NCBI GenBank assembly: GCA_030280995.1
Contig: JASXTE010000015.1
Span: 22,030,501 to 22,094,500 of the forward strand
Direction of reading: 5' to 3'
Origin: Hemileia vastatrix
Taxonomy: Eukaryota; Basidiomycota; Pucciniomycetes; Pucciniales; Zaghouaniaceae
DNA length: 64,000 nt
The translations under genes and the position numbers were made by a program. Each line of letters starts with the position of its first letter. The first letter of the stretch is position 1. Below, in pieces: positions 1 to 10,801 of this stretch. A model generated the notes under the pieces. It saw only the letters and a list, made by a program, of their open reading frames with translations. It made no database searches and had not been told where the DNA came from.

Positions 1-950
1 TCGAACGCTCAGCGCCAATGACCTCTGCATACGTATCCATCGCATCCATTTTTTCCCGATTTTTCGTCACAAGCAATAACATGTCTCGTCTAACTCTCAA
101 CAAAGCATCTACATTTTTAAACAAGAGCTTTAGAAATGCTCGACGCACACCTGCTAGATGGTTAGGCTATGATAACATGCACCAATCATGTTATTATAAC
201 TACGCAACAGATCATAGCACAAAAAAGAAAAAAAATGCTTACAAGTTTTAAATCTTCCTTCTTTTCTCTTTCGACTCTTAATAATACGCCTTCATATTTC
301 TTCATTAACCATTCTTCAACTTCAGCTTCCAAGCCAGCTCTAGAAGCTATATAAAAATAAGGCTCATATAAAACGGTACATTTGAATGTTCCACCATCAT
401 CTTGGATGAAATATAAATCTACCGCGGCTGATGTACCCATTGCGGTATCACCAGCTCCTGCAGTTGTTTCATCTTTGACTAAAGTCTACAAAAAAAAAAA
501 AAAAAAAAAAAAAAAGTTCAGTTTAAAGAAAGCCAAAATAAAATAAAAATCAAACAAGGGCCCCAACATAAATATCCAATGAAATATGTTCATCGGGACA
601 GATGAAGCGAAAAGTGAAAGACTAACCGGATGAACGTTAACTAACCAACCCACTCGATCTTTGCCTTGTTCAAAACGAGGAAACCCCAAAGCACGATCAA
701 TCTCATCATAAGCTACGACATCTTTCCATCTCTCTTCTTTAGCACTTCCTTCTTTTTCGTTTTCTAGTATAACCATTCCATCCGCTGTACGATTCACACC
801 AGTCGAAGTTTTGAATTTAGATGTATTCCGAAAACTAGGTCGACCATTTCCACGTCCTTGACCGTTACTCCAACCTTTTCTATTTAATCCTCTTGAACCT
901 CCTCCTCCTACTCGAGTTAAGTTAGTGTTAGGAGGGTTTTTGGGTGGCAT
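1..950 (-). CDS. POL2: DNA polymerase epsilon catalytic subunit, N-terminal part (gene runs off the window)
   Basis: Catalytic subunit of the leading-strand replicative polymerase; acts in the nucleus in the CMG-associated replisome. Three exons are visible: 950-627, 485-243 and 166-1 (continuing outside). The introns are 486-626 and 167-242, with GT and AG ends and phases that keep one frame. After a Gly/Arg/Asn-rich tail (about residues 15-45) come family hallmarks: GWLVNVHP at the end of exon 1, DLYFIQDDGG and EPYFYIASR in exon 2, and NHLAG with DTYAEVIGAERS in exon 3. This matches the start of the Pol epsilon B-family fold. The exonuclease and polymerase active sites lie outside the window. 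The ATG at 950 is the first in frame. Intron 1 contains a run of about 25 T on the coding strand. No disabling change is visible. Confidence 0.93.
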
Positions 951-1754
951 GTTGATGATGGAGATGGATCAGACAAATGAAATCACTTTAGGTGAGGTCA
1001 ACACGCGTCTATAAATATCCAAAGACGCGTTCCATCAAAATGCATGTGACATGCATCTAACACTGTTTCAGGACCTAATCAGGGATTTCAAGAGGTTATA
1101 ACCTCTAGAAATCCGTTCTGTCTTTTGGCTTCCCTACCAATTTCATTTATTTATTTCAATCCATGATGCAAGTAAATAAGTGTAACATAATCATCATCAC
1201 TAAAAATGTAGAACTATTAACAATTTACCACAAAGGGAAAGGAGGGAGGGTCATATTAAGTTGATAAAACTTATAACAATGGGGGATAATAATATGACTG
1301 AGCATCACAGATGAATATTATAACAAAATAATGGAAACAAGATAGAACAGGAAATAACATAATTTAAAGCAATGTGTATCAAGTCAAAAAAAGCTGCACT
1401 GAGAGTCATTGTGCCACCCATTCATCTCCATAGTTAAAATCCATTAAATCAGAATGGAGCAGATAATACAGGGCGAATACAAGTGCCCGCCCATGGGTTG
1501 ACAAAAAGCATGAGACAATATATGATATAATCTAGTGTGCGATTTTATATACTCAGGGGAGCTTAAATTACTATTCAAGATTCAATTTAACGCTCCAATA
1601 ACAGAGAGGGAGAGAGGAAACACATAATTCCTTTCACAGATTACCACCAATACAAACAAATAGTAGATTATAAAAACCTCATAATAGGCAGTCCAATAAG
1701 TTATTTACCCACACTGCAATGACGTTCTTACTAAAAAAAAAAAACGGCTTTGGA
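951..1754. other. Intergenic region between POL2 and the unknown minus-strand gene
   Basis: About 800 bp with no convincing ORF. It should hold the POL2 promoter (right of 950) and the 3' untranslated end of the minus-strand gene ending at 1755. Apart from the two ACGCGT boxes nothing stands out. Confidence 0.6.
1003..1030. promoter_or_regulatory. Two MluI cell-cycle boxes (ACGCGT) upstream of POL2
   Basis: ACGCGT occurs at 1003-1008 and 1025-1030, 53 and 75 bp upstream of the polymerase start codon, with a TATAAATA-like stretch between them. In ascomycete yeasts ACGCGT is the binding site of MBF, which drives S-phase genes including POL2. The sites are seen directly; MBF control in this fungus is inferred. 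Confidence 0.6.
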
Positions 1755-2816
1755 TTAGCGCATTTCTTTCGCTAACCGACGGCCAGTTTGAATAACCGTT
1801 GCAGAAACCTTAGACGGCTTCGAATAGTCCGCAATGCGACTGCCGCCGGTTTTTCTAGTTCGACTTTGTGGTGTGATAGGAAGATGTTCCGGGCGATTTT
1901 TAGACTTCTTGGGTGTTTTGAAAGCTTCAGGGTCGTTCGGATATGAAGGCACACTAGTAGAATGAGCTAACTTTACAGTGTCGATAGATAGAGAAGTCTG
2001 TGCAGCAGAAATAGATGGACCGGGACATGGTGTAGATTCCCGAGAGAATGATAAGAGCTTTGGCTTTGCATTGGCAAACGGCTGTTCCTCATCTGATTCT
2101 TCGGGGTTATATTGAGCCTCGGGTGGAATGACGATTCGTTTACCACGGCTAAGTGTAATGAGATAAACAAAAAATAAGTAATAATGATCAAGACTAGAAG
2201 TTATAGACTACAAGCGAGAAAATTTAGTGAAAAGTTTCGCGCATAAAAAAAATCTAGCTGACAAAACGTATGTAAGTTTTCGATGATCTTCATTCCGAAG
2301 CTGGCCAGGTTTTTTCGCCTTTTCACCTTTGCGCGCCTTGAAAGGATTGAGAGGACTAGATGAAGGAGTTTTGCAACGAGTTGAGCGGCGGACCTTAACA
2401 TCAGCAGAGTCGCAAGGAATAGCAGCTTTCGAACGGGTACAACGCCCAGTCACGGGAAGAGGAGGTTGCGATTTTTGTGCGCGTCGAGGAGAAGCGTGTG
2501 GAGAAGCGGGTTGATGAGAGCTTTGAGAGACAGTCGAAATGGTAGGAGCTGATGTGGGGGAAGAGGATTCTTCCGCAGGACAATGATCAATGGACGGGGA
2601 AAGGGCCGGTGAGAGGTGAGAAACTAATCTACGTTTTTTGGGAGAACGAATGGCACGTCTTGGTGGTGGACAGAGAACAGCGAGATCATGCTGAGGGATT
2701 ACTTCAGTAGCAGGAGGAGAGGGAGGGAAAGAGGAAGCAATGGAAAGAGAGCGCTTTGAATGAGCGGAACGATCACGATGAGAATGGTTGAGAAAAGGGT
2801 TTGATGCAGTATGCAT
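1755..2816 (-). CDS. Unrecognised Ser/Pro-rich, basic, probably disordered protein (315 aa)
   Basis: Two exons, 2816-2263 and 2148-1755, joined over a 114-bp intron (2149-2262). The donor is GTCAGC, the same unusual type used in ULA1 just downstream, and the acceptor is TTAG. The phases match and the total is 948 nt. The protein is rich in Ser, Pro, Arg and Lys, with basic clusters such as SPKKRRL and KARKGEKAKK, an acidic patch (NPEESDEEQ) in exon 2, and a basic C-terminus (TGRRLAKEMR). This looks like a nuclear, intrinsically disordered protein, but I recognise no domain. The chosen ATG at 2816 gives a plausible start; the frame stays open to 3080, but that part lies in a GA-rich upstream region. 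The splice site choice is inferred. Confidence 0.6.
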
Positions 2817-3144
2817 GATGATGGAGAGATGAATGGGCAATATGAGCAGAAGTAGAGAAGGAGGGAGAGTGAGAGTGAAGCAAGCAATCCGAACGCCAAG
2901 AAACAAGCAACAACACAAGAAAGCAAGATCCAAACAGATATCGAGAGTGGAGGGAAAAGTTGTGAGATGGGCAAGAAAAGGAAGGAGGGAAAGGAGGGAA
3001 ATGGCCAAAAGCCGAGAAAGGGAACGAGGGAATAGCAAGGCCAACTGCGGTGCGCAGCAGCCCAGGCACGCAGACTCCACCCCCCAGAGATATGGGGACG
3101 CAGGTCACCCCCCATGATTCTGTCACACCTCATCTATTTCTCTC

Positions 3145-3582
3145 TCAGCGCCCAATACACAGCCCCAACGCTTCCTCCACCTCGCCTACGGTTCTCACTT
3201 TGTCCAGCCCTACTACCTTCTCTCTACCATACTCTGCCATCCCCAGCCCAAACAGAGCACACATCATCAATCCTGTCTCAACAGCATCGGGTCATCGATC
3301 ACTCATACTCACCAAACCTTACAAACGCACGTGTAGGCGTGTGGGATGCTTGTCTGAACAAGATGGGAAGATCAGGGTTGTGAGACTTGATGGCGGGATA
3401 GGTTGACTGGATGAATTGTCGGATCAATGGAGCACTCTGGTCTGAGAAGAGCACTCTGATGGATGGAGCGAGTTCAAAATAATCATGGGTCAGTGCCAGT
3501 CTCGGACGAAGGGAACTGAGTAAACAAACCTGATTTCTTTCACAGAAGGTAAAGCAGCACGCAAAACTGAAGCCCCAGCCAT
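3145..3582 (-). CDS. NDUFA2: NADH:ubiquinone oxidoreductase subunit NDUFA2 / B8 (94 aa)
   Basis: Accessory subunit of the matrix arm of mitochondrial complex I, with a thioredoxin-like L51/S25/CI-B8 fold. Three exons: 3582-3530, 3455-3313 and 3233-3145. The introns start GTTTGT and GTGAGT and both end in AG. The spliced frame is 285 nt with stop, the usual family length. Recognisable features are the start MAGASVLRAAL, the VLFSDQSAPLIRQFI strand-helix, the family signature HNPDLPILFRQA, and RAFVRFEYGRE, which spans the second splice junction. The C-terminal helix is EVEEALGLCIGR. It is transcribed divergently from ULA1. No defect is visible. Confidence 0.92.
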
Positions 3583-3732
3583 CTTTGGAATGTCTCCTTG
3601 GTCGGCAGCGATCGGTGAGGGGGGGTGGACACACTTCCCACTTTGCATAAAGATCATCCTCCATGAGCATTATGCATATGCATCATTTATGCATACCTCT
3701 TCTTGGATCCCTGGCTCATTTTTCTTGCATGC
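3583..3732. promoter_or_regulatory. Shared divergent promoter of NDUFA2 and ULA1
   Basis: Only 150 bp separate the two start codons (3582 minus, 3733 plus). The stretch contains ATGCAT-type repeats around 3663-3696 (TTATGCATATGCATCATTTATGCATAC region). A compact bidirectional promoter is inferred from spacing; no factor can be named. Confidence 0.55.
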
Positions 3733-6390
3733 ATGTCCCTCAGTCCACCCACTTCCATCTCCCCCTCTTCATCCCAGGCAAGGTCACTCTTTGTTCTTGT
3801 TTCCTTCCATTCTCCCTTCATCCATCTTGATGTCTTGTTTTGGTCTTCCCTTTCACCAGACCTGATCAGAAGTCCCAAAAGTATCCTACTTCTTCCTTCT
3901 TTCTTCCTTCATTTCATCTGTCCTGATCTCTCTCATTTGGTCTCCTTCTACTGCCATCCACAAAAGATATGACAGGCAATTGAGGTCAGCTCTCATGGAT
4001 CTCTTTGCTTTCAATATCTCTTTCTCATGCCCCCTTGGGTCCTCAGATTGTGGGCCTCATCTGGACAGCGTCTCCTCGAATTATCTCATCTCTCAATTTC
4101 TCCCTCAAACGCTACTTCTTCTCAAATTCTAAAGAATCTTATCTTGCCTGGAATAGGCTCTTTTGATCTTTTTGACGTCGACCTCGTGGCGTGGAAAGAT
4201 ATTGGTAATAACTTCTTTCTCCATGAATCAAGTCTAGGCCGTCATAGAGCCAAAGAAGCCGTTAAATTGCTTAGTGAACTCAATGAAGACGTCCAATCAA
4301 ATCCTGTTGATGGTCACATCACTGAAGATCATGTGCGGAAAAGTGATATTGTGATCACCGTCAACGCTTCCAACTTTGAGGAAAATACAGTGGGTGATTG
4401 GTGCTGGCATCATGATGTACCATTTATTGCTGTCCAGACGTGTGGCTTCTTGGGCATGATCACGGTTCAGTTGAAAGAGTTTCCCTGTTGGTCAATGCTA
4501 TTCCCAAGTTGGATTTCTTTTCAACTCTTACAATCTTTCTTGATTTCTATTCGGTGTCAATTCTAGTGATTGAAACCCACACAGACTCATTTGACGACTT
4601 AAGACTAGATTGCCCATTTGAAGAACTTCTTTCTCTGGCTTCCTCACTCAACTTTGGAACACTATCGTCTCACGATCGTCCTCATATACCTTCCGTCCTG
4701 ATCCTGATTCATTTTCTTGTAAAGTTCAAAAATGCCGTTGGTTAATTTGTTTTTGTTGTTAACTCGAAATATTATAGGATTATATCTTATAGGTTGAAAG
4801 TTAATAAGTCTTCGATGTCATACTACAGCATGCAGGCGACTTGCCTCAAAACTCCGCAGAAAGAGAAGAGTTAAAGAAAATGATTTTATCTGAAAAGAAG
4901 TCGGCCGACGGCACTAATTTTGACGAAGCTGTCTCCATGGTTTGGAAGGCTTGCAAGGTCACCAAGGTATGAAAATCATAACCACTTTTATTTTTTCCAT
5001 GTCATTTTTTTAATTTTTAATTTTTAATTTTTTTTCCCCCTGCTCGATCCCCTTCAACAGATTCCCGAGCCTATTCTGGATTTAATCAAAGAGTCCAAGT
5101 GTCAATATCTCTCTCCGGCTACTCCTCCTTTTTGGTTTTTAATTCGAGCTCTTCGTGAATATCTGTTCGGACCTGGTCCTTCCGAATATAATCCTATCCC
5201 CTCCGACCCAATTTTTCCTACCCCTACCCGACTTCTTCCTTTATCTGGTACTTTACCAGATATGAAAGCTGACACAAAGCGCTACGTCGAATTACAGTCT
5301 GTTTATCGAGCTAAAGCATCTAAAGATCTTGAATTATTTAAACGGATTCTCCGAGATTTGGTCCAGGATGTTGGAGATGGTCAAGTTCGAATTAGTGATG
5401 AAGAAATTGAAACATTTGTCAAAAATACTAGATTTGTGAATGTATTAAAAGGGTCGCAAATTAGCAAAAGAGATAAATTGGCTCTCTATGACTTAAGTAT
5501 GCAGTCGTAAATCATTCCTTTTTACCCCTATTTTATCCTTCAACGGATTATCATTTATGTCGAGTCCATCTTTTTAATGTTAATCGCTCAGGTTCTGCTT
5601 CATACAAACCATTGTTTAGAGAAGTCCTAGTCTCTAAAACAGTTTCAAGTGATGAAACTATTCCAAAGCATAAACTCGTTTCTTTATCTTGTTGGTATAT
5701 GGGTTTTCGCGTCTGCGCCCTGTTTAGAGAGAAATGGAATAGATATCCTGAACCAAAGGATTTCGATACGTTAAAACGTTTTGCTATCTATTGGCTAATT
5801 TGTACTGAAGGTATTGAAGTTCATCATTGTCACCGTATTGTGTCTTCAGGATTAGATGACGTACTTAGAGAAATGTAAGTGGTTTGATTTCTTTTGGATA
5901 TTGTTTTGTTGTTGTTGTAGTTTATTTTAGTTTTACTGGACCAGCCTTATTTTAGTATTCAATCATCAGTGTTTTTAATTTATTGTTATGGATATGTTAA
6001 AGTTTAGTCCTGTTTCTGTTGTTTGACATGGGTTTAATCCACGTCACCTTTTTTTTTGGTTTTGATTGTCAAAATTCTGTCTATTGATCATTTCAGTTTC
6101 TTCATAAGATGATGAACTTGTTTGTTTTTCCAATTCTAACCTGTCTTTTTCATTGTTGTGATCATTTTCCGCGGTCTGTCTATACATATACACACATGTA
6201 TATGTCTGTATGTTGTTCTATTAGGGCTCGAGCTGAAGGATCTGAACTTCCTCAGATCTCTAGTATTATCGGAGGATTAGTCGCACAAGAAGCTATTAAA
6301 ATTTTCACGAAACAGTACATTCCGTTAAATGGGACCTGTGTATTTGACGGCATTAATTCTTGTCTTGGAGTTATTCCTTTGAACAAATAA
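3733..6390 (+). CDS. ULA1: NEDD8-activating enzyme E1 regulatory subunit (APPBP1/ULA1), 566 aa
   Basis: Regulatory half of the heterodimeric E1 that adenylates NEDD8/Rub1 together with UBA3, for cullin neddylation. Eight exons: 3733-3782, 3967-3984, 4047-4486, 4567-4736, 4829-4966, 5061-5496, 5592-5874 and 6225-6390. They sum to 1701 nt in one frame. Motifs in order: RYDRQLRLWASSGQ (spread over exons 1-3), NLILPGIGSF, GNNFFLHESSLG, VQTCGFLG, DLRLDCPFEEL, LPDMKADTKRYVELQ in exon 6, and the C-terminal IIGGLVAQEAIKIFTKQ, all in the order seen in human NAE1 (534 aa). Exon 2 is only 18 nt, and the first two introns begin GTCA rather than GTAA. The start at 3733 is the only ATG that joins the YDRQLR exon in frame. 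No defect is visible. Confidence 0.93.
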
Positions 6391-6809
6391 ATAAATGCAA
6401 ATTCGGGGGTGGGGGGTCTTTCTTTTGTTTTTTATTTATGAGAGGGAGAAGGTGAGAGGTTGGGAACTTTCAGTTATGTATGCTTTGAAAAAAAGAAAGA
6501 AAGAAGGATTAGTAGGGTAGCTAGGATAATATAGTAAGGATACTTTGACAAGTTTATTAGCAGAGTATGATATATTGATTACAGATCTATTCTATTCTTG
6601 AAAGGATGGCAGAAGGACCATTAGCAAACTGAATTGAAAGTGTTCATGGCTGGTAAATGTCAACAAAATAAATGAATGAATGAGAATAAAAATTAAAATA
6701 AAGAAAAAGAAAAAGAGAATATTAAAGATTTAAAAATTTAAGAAAAAATTTTAAAAAAAAAAATCCTAAAAAATTAAAAAAAATTAAAAAAAAAATTACA
6801 GCCAATGCA
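6391..6809. other. ULA1 3' region, no gene seen
   Basis: AT-rich sequence with homopolymer A runs and AAATTT-like low complexity from about 6700. It presumably contains the ULA1 3' untranslated region and polyadenylation site. No ORF is supported. Confidence 0.5.
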
Positions 6810-8000
6810 AGAAGGCTTTCAGTTTTTGTACAAAAAAAAAAAAAAGGAAAAAAAAAAGGCTGCAAAATCATCTGCTGACAATAGACCTAACCACTTGCTT
6901 CACATGTCAACATGTCAGGTTTGTGCTGTTGCTCTGTTCATACTTTGACAGTTAATTGTTACTCTTCATGTCATGTGCTTGTCTTAAACCTTTTTTTTCT
7001 TCCACCCACCCCCCCCTACCTCTAAAACCTTGGCAATTTGGACAGTTCCCAGTAAATTTTTCTTGGCACTTTTATTTTGGTTTCTGATCTCTCTAAAACC
7101 TTGGTAATTATGACAGTTCCTGATAAATCATTTATCACCCTTCAAATCACTACTTTCACTCTACTGATTGTCTTTTTTCATGCCACCTCCCTTCAAACTC
7201 AAGATATCTTGTCATATTTTGGACTTCTTGGTGAGTTCTCTCTTTTTTTCTACTGTTTTTTTTTTTTTTTTTTGACTTTGACTTCTCCCACTCTCTAACT
7301 TTATCTTTGCATCAGTTGGTTTCTCAGCTTTACTCAGGTTTTATCCAATGGTATGTAAACATCTTCTCTCCTTTTTCTACTCTTTTTTTTTTTTTTTTTC
7401 CACTCACTTCTGTTCATTTTCCACGATTCCCTGCTTTAAATATCCAACTTTCTATCTACAATTGCTCATTGACTTTTTACCATCCTACAGGGCATATCCA
7501 TTCCTTCTTCTCATGGTGATCTCACCCTCTCTTCTCTGGTTCACCTCTATTCTTTCCTTTTATCTTTCCTGGTTTGATTTCCTTTTTTTTTCTTTGTTAG
7601 TTTTTTCTCTTTATTCATATTTCCTTTTCACTGATTGATGTTTTTGTTTGAATTGGGCCATGGTGGTATTATTGTCTCTCTCAAATCAAAATAATTCCAA
7701 TCAACTTGACTTGATGGAATACTTTTACAATTCAACTGATTGTATATGCCTCCTTTACCTCACCTTACTTATATCAAATCATACTTACACCAGAAAAAAA
7801 TGTAGGCACCTGATCACAGGTGCCAATCCCTCTCTTTAATGTGATTCAGTTCCAGCTCAGCTGTAATTCCTCCGGAAAGACCGTGAACTGAACACTGAGC
7901 ATGCTAGCTTGCGTGGCATTAAATCTGAGTTATTCTTGTCTCACAAATGAATTGAGGGATCGGCACCTTCTAGCAGGTTCCAGGTGTTTTTTTTGTGATG
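6810..8000 (+). repeat. Copy 1 of a diverged ~1.2 kb dispersed repeat (inverted copy at 30740-31855)
   Basis: Reading the plus strand here and the minus strand from about 31855 to 30740 gives the same order of blocks. Shared stretches include ACTTTGACAGTTAATTGTTAC, AGTTCCCAGTAA, GGTTTCTGATCTCT, CCTGATAAATCATTTATC, CATATTTTGGACTTCTTG and a hairpin module at the end. The copies differ by many substitutions and indels. Pyrimidine-rich runs dominate and short ORFs are not conserved. The family is not recognised; it may be an untranslated part of a larger transposon. Confidence 0.7.
7785..8000. repeat. Hairpin-bounded ~210 bp module (MITE-like)
   Basis: Both ends carry a short inverted hairpin: GGCACCTGATCACAGGTGCC near 7806 and an imperfect version near 7964, in opposite orientation and followed by A or T runs. 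The equivalent module at 30740-30960 has the same pair. This resembles a small non-autonomous element with about 45-bp terminal inverted repeats, but no clear target duplication is visible. Confidence 0.5.
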
Positions 8001-8908
8001 TTAGATATTGTTGAAAAAACTTCATTTGTTGTTTCTTTTCAATATACCTTGTTCTTCCCTGTCCCAAAGAAAAAGAATCAACAAAGAAGTTCAAAATCTT
8101 GAAAACCAAAAAAGCAACCATCTGAACCTGTTAAAGAAATCAACTCTGAACTTGAAGCTCTAAGGTTTTGTATGGGAGATTTCAAATAAAAATCTCAATC
8201 ATTTAAAGAAGTGTAGCCTCAAAGCAATCAAGAAAGGAAAAAAATGAGGTGTTTGCTGAATTTTTTGAGGAAAAAGAGGCCAAAGGTAACTTAATTTGGC
8301 TTATTTGTGCAGCTCATACACACCTACTTTTGGAGCTGGTCAGAAGAAACAGTTATATTTAGAAAAGGTTCTCAAACAATTCCTTGAGGTATGTAAAAAT
8401 GTTCCAGAAAATTGAAGATTTATTTGTTGTTTGTTTCAAAAAAAAAAAAAAGACCCTATGATTTCTGTGGGGGTACATGGTTCTACATTACACAGGTTTA
8501 ATGCTACCCAATTTTTTTTTTTTGGTTGTTCTTTTGGAAAAGTGAATTATGTAAATGACATGAGGAAAAAAAATGCTCTAGGCTCCAATGATGATGAAAT
8601 TTAAATCTTCCATGCAGGGGGGACATGAAAGCACATTGATTTGGTCCACACAATTATGGCAATACATTTCCCAAGAAAAGACCTCACTGGAACAAACAAC
8701 TGTGGAGCTTTTGTAAATCCCAAAAATACAATGGAGTTCTTCAAATTTACTATTGGGAAAGCTAATCGATGGGCGCATTCAATTGTAATTCTTTTATTTT
8801 TCTCTTTCCTCCTCTCTTTCTCTTTAGTCTGTAATGATTGTATCATTATGTTTAAATCAAAAGGGATGTGAAAAAATCCAACTGAAGTTAGTATCTGTTG
8901 CTCTCCTA
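8001..8908. other. AT-rich spacer with one exon-like segment (8314-8388)
   Basis: Mostly non-coding. At 8314-8388 a stretch preceded by a TTGTGCAG acceptor and followed by a GTATGT donor is open for 25 codons (reads YTPTFGAGQKKQLYLEKVL). It may be a relict internal exon of the decayed gene that follows. No other gene is supported. Confidence 0.35.
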
Positions 8909-9500
8909 AAACACCTCCATTTGCATTCTGTACTAAAGGAAAAGAAGATCATTTTCCAACTCCAAGTCTGTATCCTCCTCCATATGGTGACAATTATCAA
9001 GCTCCCCCCACTCCTCCCAATCAGCCATTTCCAGGTTTTGGGTACCCTAATCAATATCCTTTTACACCCATGAATTTGTTTAGTGCACCTCTGATTCCAC
9101 TCCCTTCAACTGCTCCACCTATTCAATCAGCCACAAGTATTTAAGATCCTCCTTATCAGTCAGGCTCAAGTGTAATGTCATCTCCCAATCAACCAGGCAC
9201 AAGAACCCATATCAAAAGAAAAAAAAACACCCACCTCTAGTAGTTCAAGGGGATTCATCCTGTGAAGACACACCAAATAATGTCCCAGAGAAAAATTTAA
9301 AGACTTTCTTGAATTTGAAAATGTTGATTCTAATGATCCTAGAATAATAGAGGTTATGGATATTTTAGGAATGAGAAATTGGTCATACTTCAAACATGTA
9401 GTGTTTGATTATTTGGTTACTGCTGGAGTAACTTGTGGTGCAGTATGTTTTATGCTACAAGAAGCAAAAAAAATATGCTGTTCATTCAAGAATAACAAAA
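8909..9500 (+). pseudogene. Decayed gene: Pro/Tyr-rich segment followed by a conserved-looking helical segment
   Basis: Two readable blocks lie in broken frames. About 8909-9230 encodes a Pro/Tyr/Gln-rich stretch (for example YPPPYGDNYQAPPTPP and PFPGFGYPNQYPF) with an in-frame TAA near 9143. About 9299-9500 encodes an acidic-to-helical block with DPRIIEVMDILGM, NWSYFKHVVFDYLV and AGVTCGAVCFMLQEAKK. The second block looks like a short alpha-helical domain found in transposon-associated hypothetical proteins of rust fungi; that match is from memory and unverified. Stops and frame changes between the blocks indicate a pseudogene. Confidence 0.45.
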
Positions 9501-10801
9501 TAGCTTACTAAAATTCTTCAATAAACACTGTCTTAACTTATAAATTTGGTATAGGGACTTGATAAAGAATAAATTATGTCTTAAATTACAAATTTGATCA
9601 TTTGGCTGTGTGAAGGATTGGAAATATTTAATTCCATGCATCCTTCTTATACAAAGATCTGGATGAAGGCAGGTGTCTTCATTTTAAAAAATTGAAGTGC
9701 AGTTGAGAGAATATCTTGGATAAAGATCACGCACAGTGAAACTTAAAAATTAACAAAACTAGAGCTTGAAGAATTTTGACAAAAAAACTAAATTTTTAAT
9801 CATCAAAAAAATGATGTTCTTATTCAAAAATGGTAACTTCCTGACCCTTTTGAATCGGTTAAATCATTTTTTTTGGTCAGAAGAAGTGTATTGTCAGGCT
9901 GAGATCAAGTACAGAGACATTAAATAGCTTGAATAGTCAGTTTTATAAAAGATTTTAATGGTCCTATATGAATACTGTAGCTCAAATCCAATGAGTTTTA
10001 AAATATAACTCAATATAAAGGTCTCAGTAATTTAAATCTCACTAATTATATATGGCTTACAATCTTATAGTTGGTAGAAAAATATATGAAATAATTCAGA
10101 TACTATTCAAAAGACTTTATAAGTACTGTTGATATTTATTGTAATTGTATTGGTTATGTATTTGATTTTGATGATAAAGAATGAAGAAAACAAGACCCCA
10201 AAACCCCTTCCTTTTATACCCAATAATTCCTCCAATGAACCTCTTTATTTACCAGCTCTATACATGGCTAATGATGCCTCATTCCAGCTAATACACCTGT
10301 CAAACAACATAAAGAGTGACCAATAACATAATTAGAATGATATCACATGCCAAAATCCTGTAGTAATAGGGATAATCCATCAAAAATAAAGAATAAGCAA
10401 AAAAGGAGAGTGTATGCATGTAATACCTTTAAAATAAAAGACAAAAAAGAGAATTAATAAGACTAAATATTACAAAATATTAAGGGGGATTAACAGTAGA
10501 AGTGTTGGGGCTAATTATGACAATAAACTACATGAAATACCCATTCAAAAATAACCAATATTGACTGAGAAAAAACTGAAAAACCCAAAAAAAGGTGTGA
10601 GATGTGGGGCAACTACATGCAGTCCTTGGAAGGTGCTTGCATGGGTAGATCCTTGACTAATTTAGGCAAATTTAAGTATGTTAGTGAATTAAAGGCGCCA
10701 AGCTTGAGGTTATTAATGAAATTAGTGCATATAATAAGGTCAATACACCTATAATTAAATTAGGACACTAAATAAGTGCCTCTCACCTATTTTAGCGTGT
10801 T
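9501..10801. other. AT-rich intergenic sequence
   Basis: About 1.3 kb of low-GC sequence with short ORFs only and no recognisable repeat structure or gene. I see nothing further in it. Confidence 0.5.

Noticed and set aside
2699..3133. Several overlapping ORFs on both strands upstream of the unknown gene at 1755-2816
   Set aside because: GA-rich/CT-rich low complexity in the promoter region between two supported genes. The frames disagree with each other and none has a domain.
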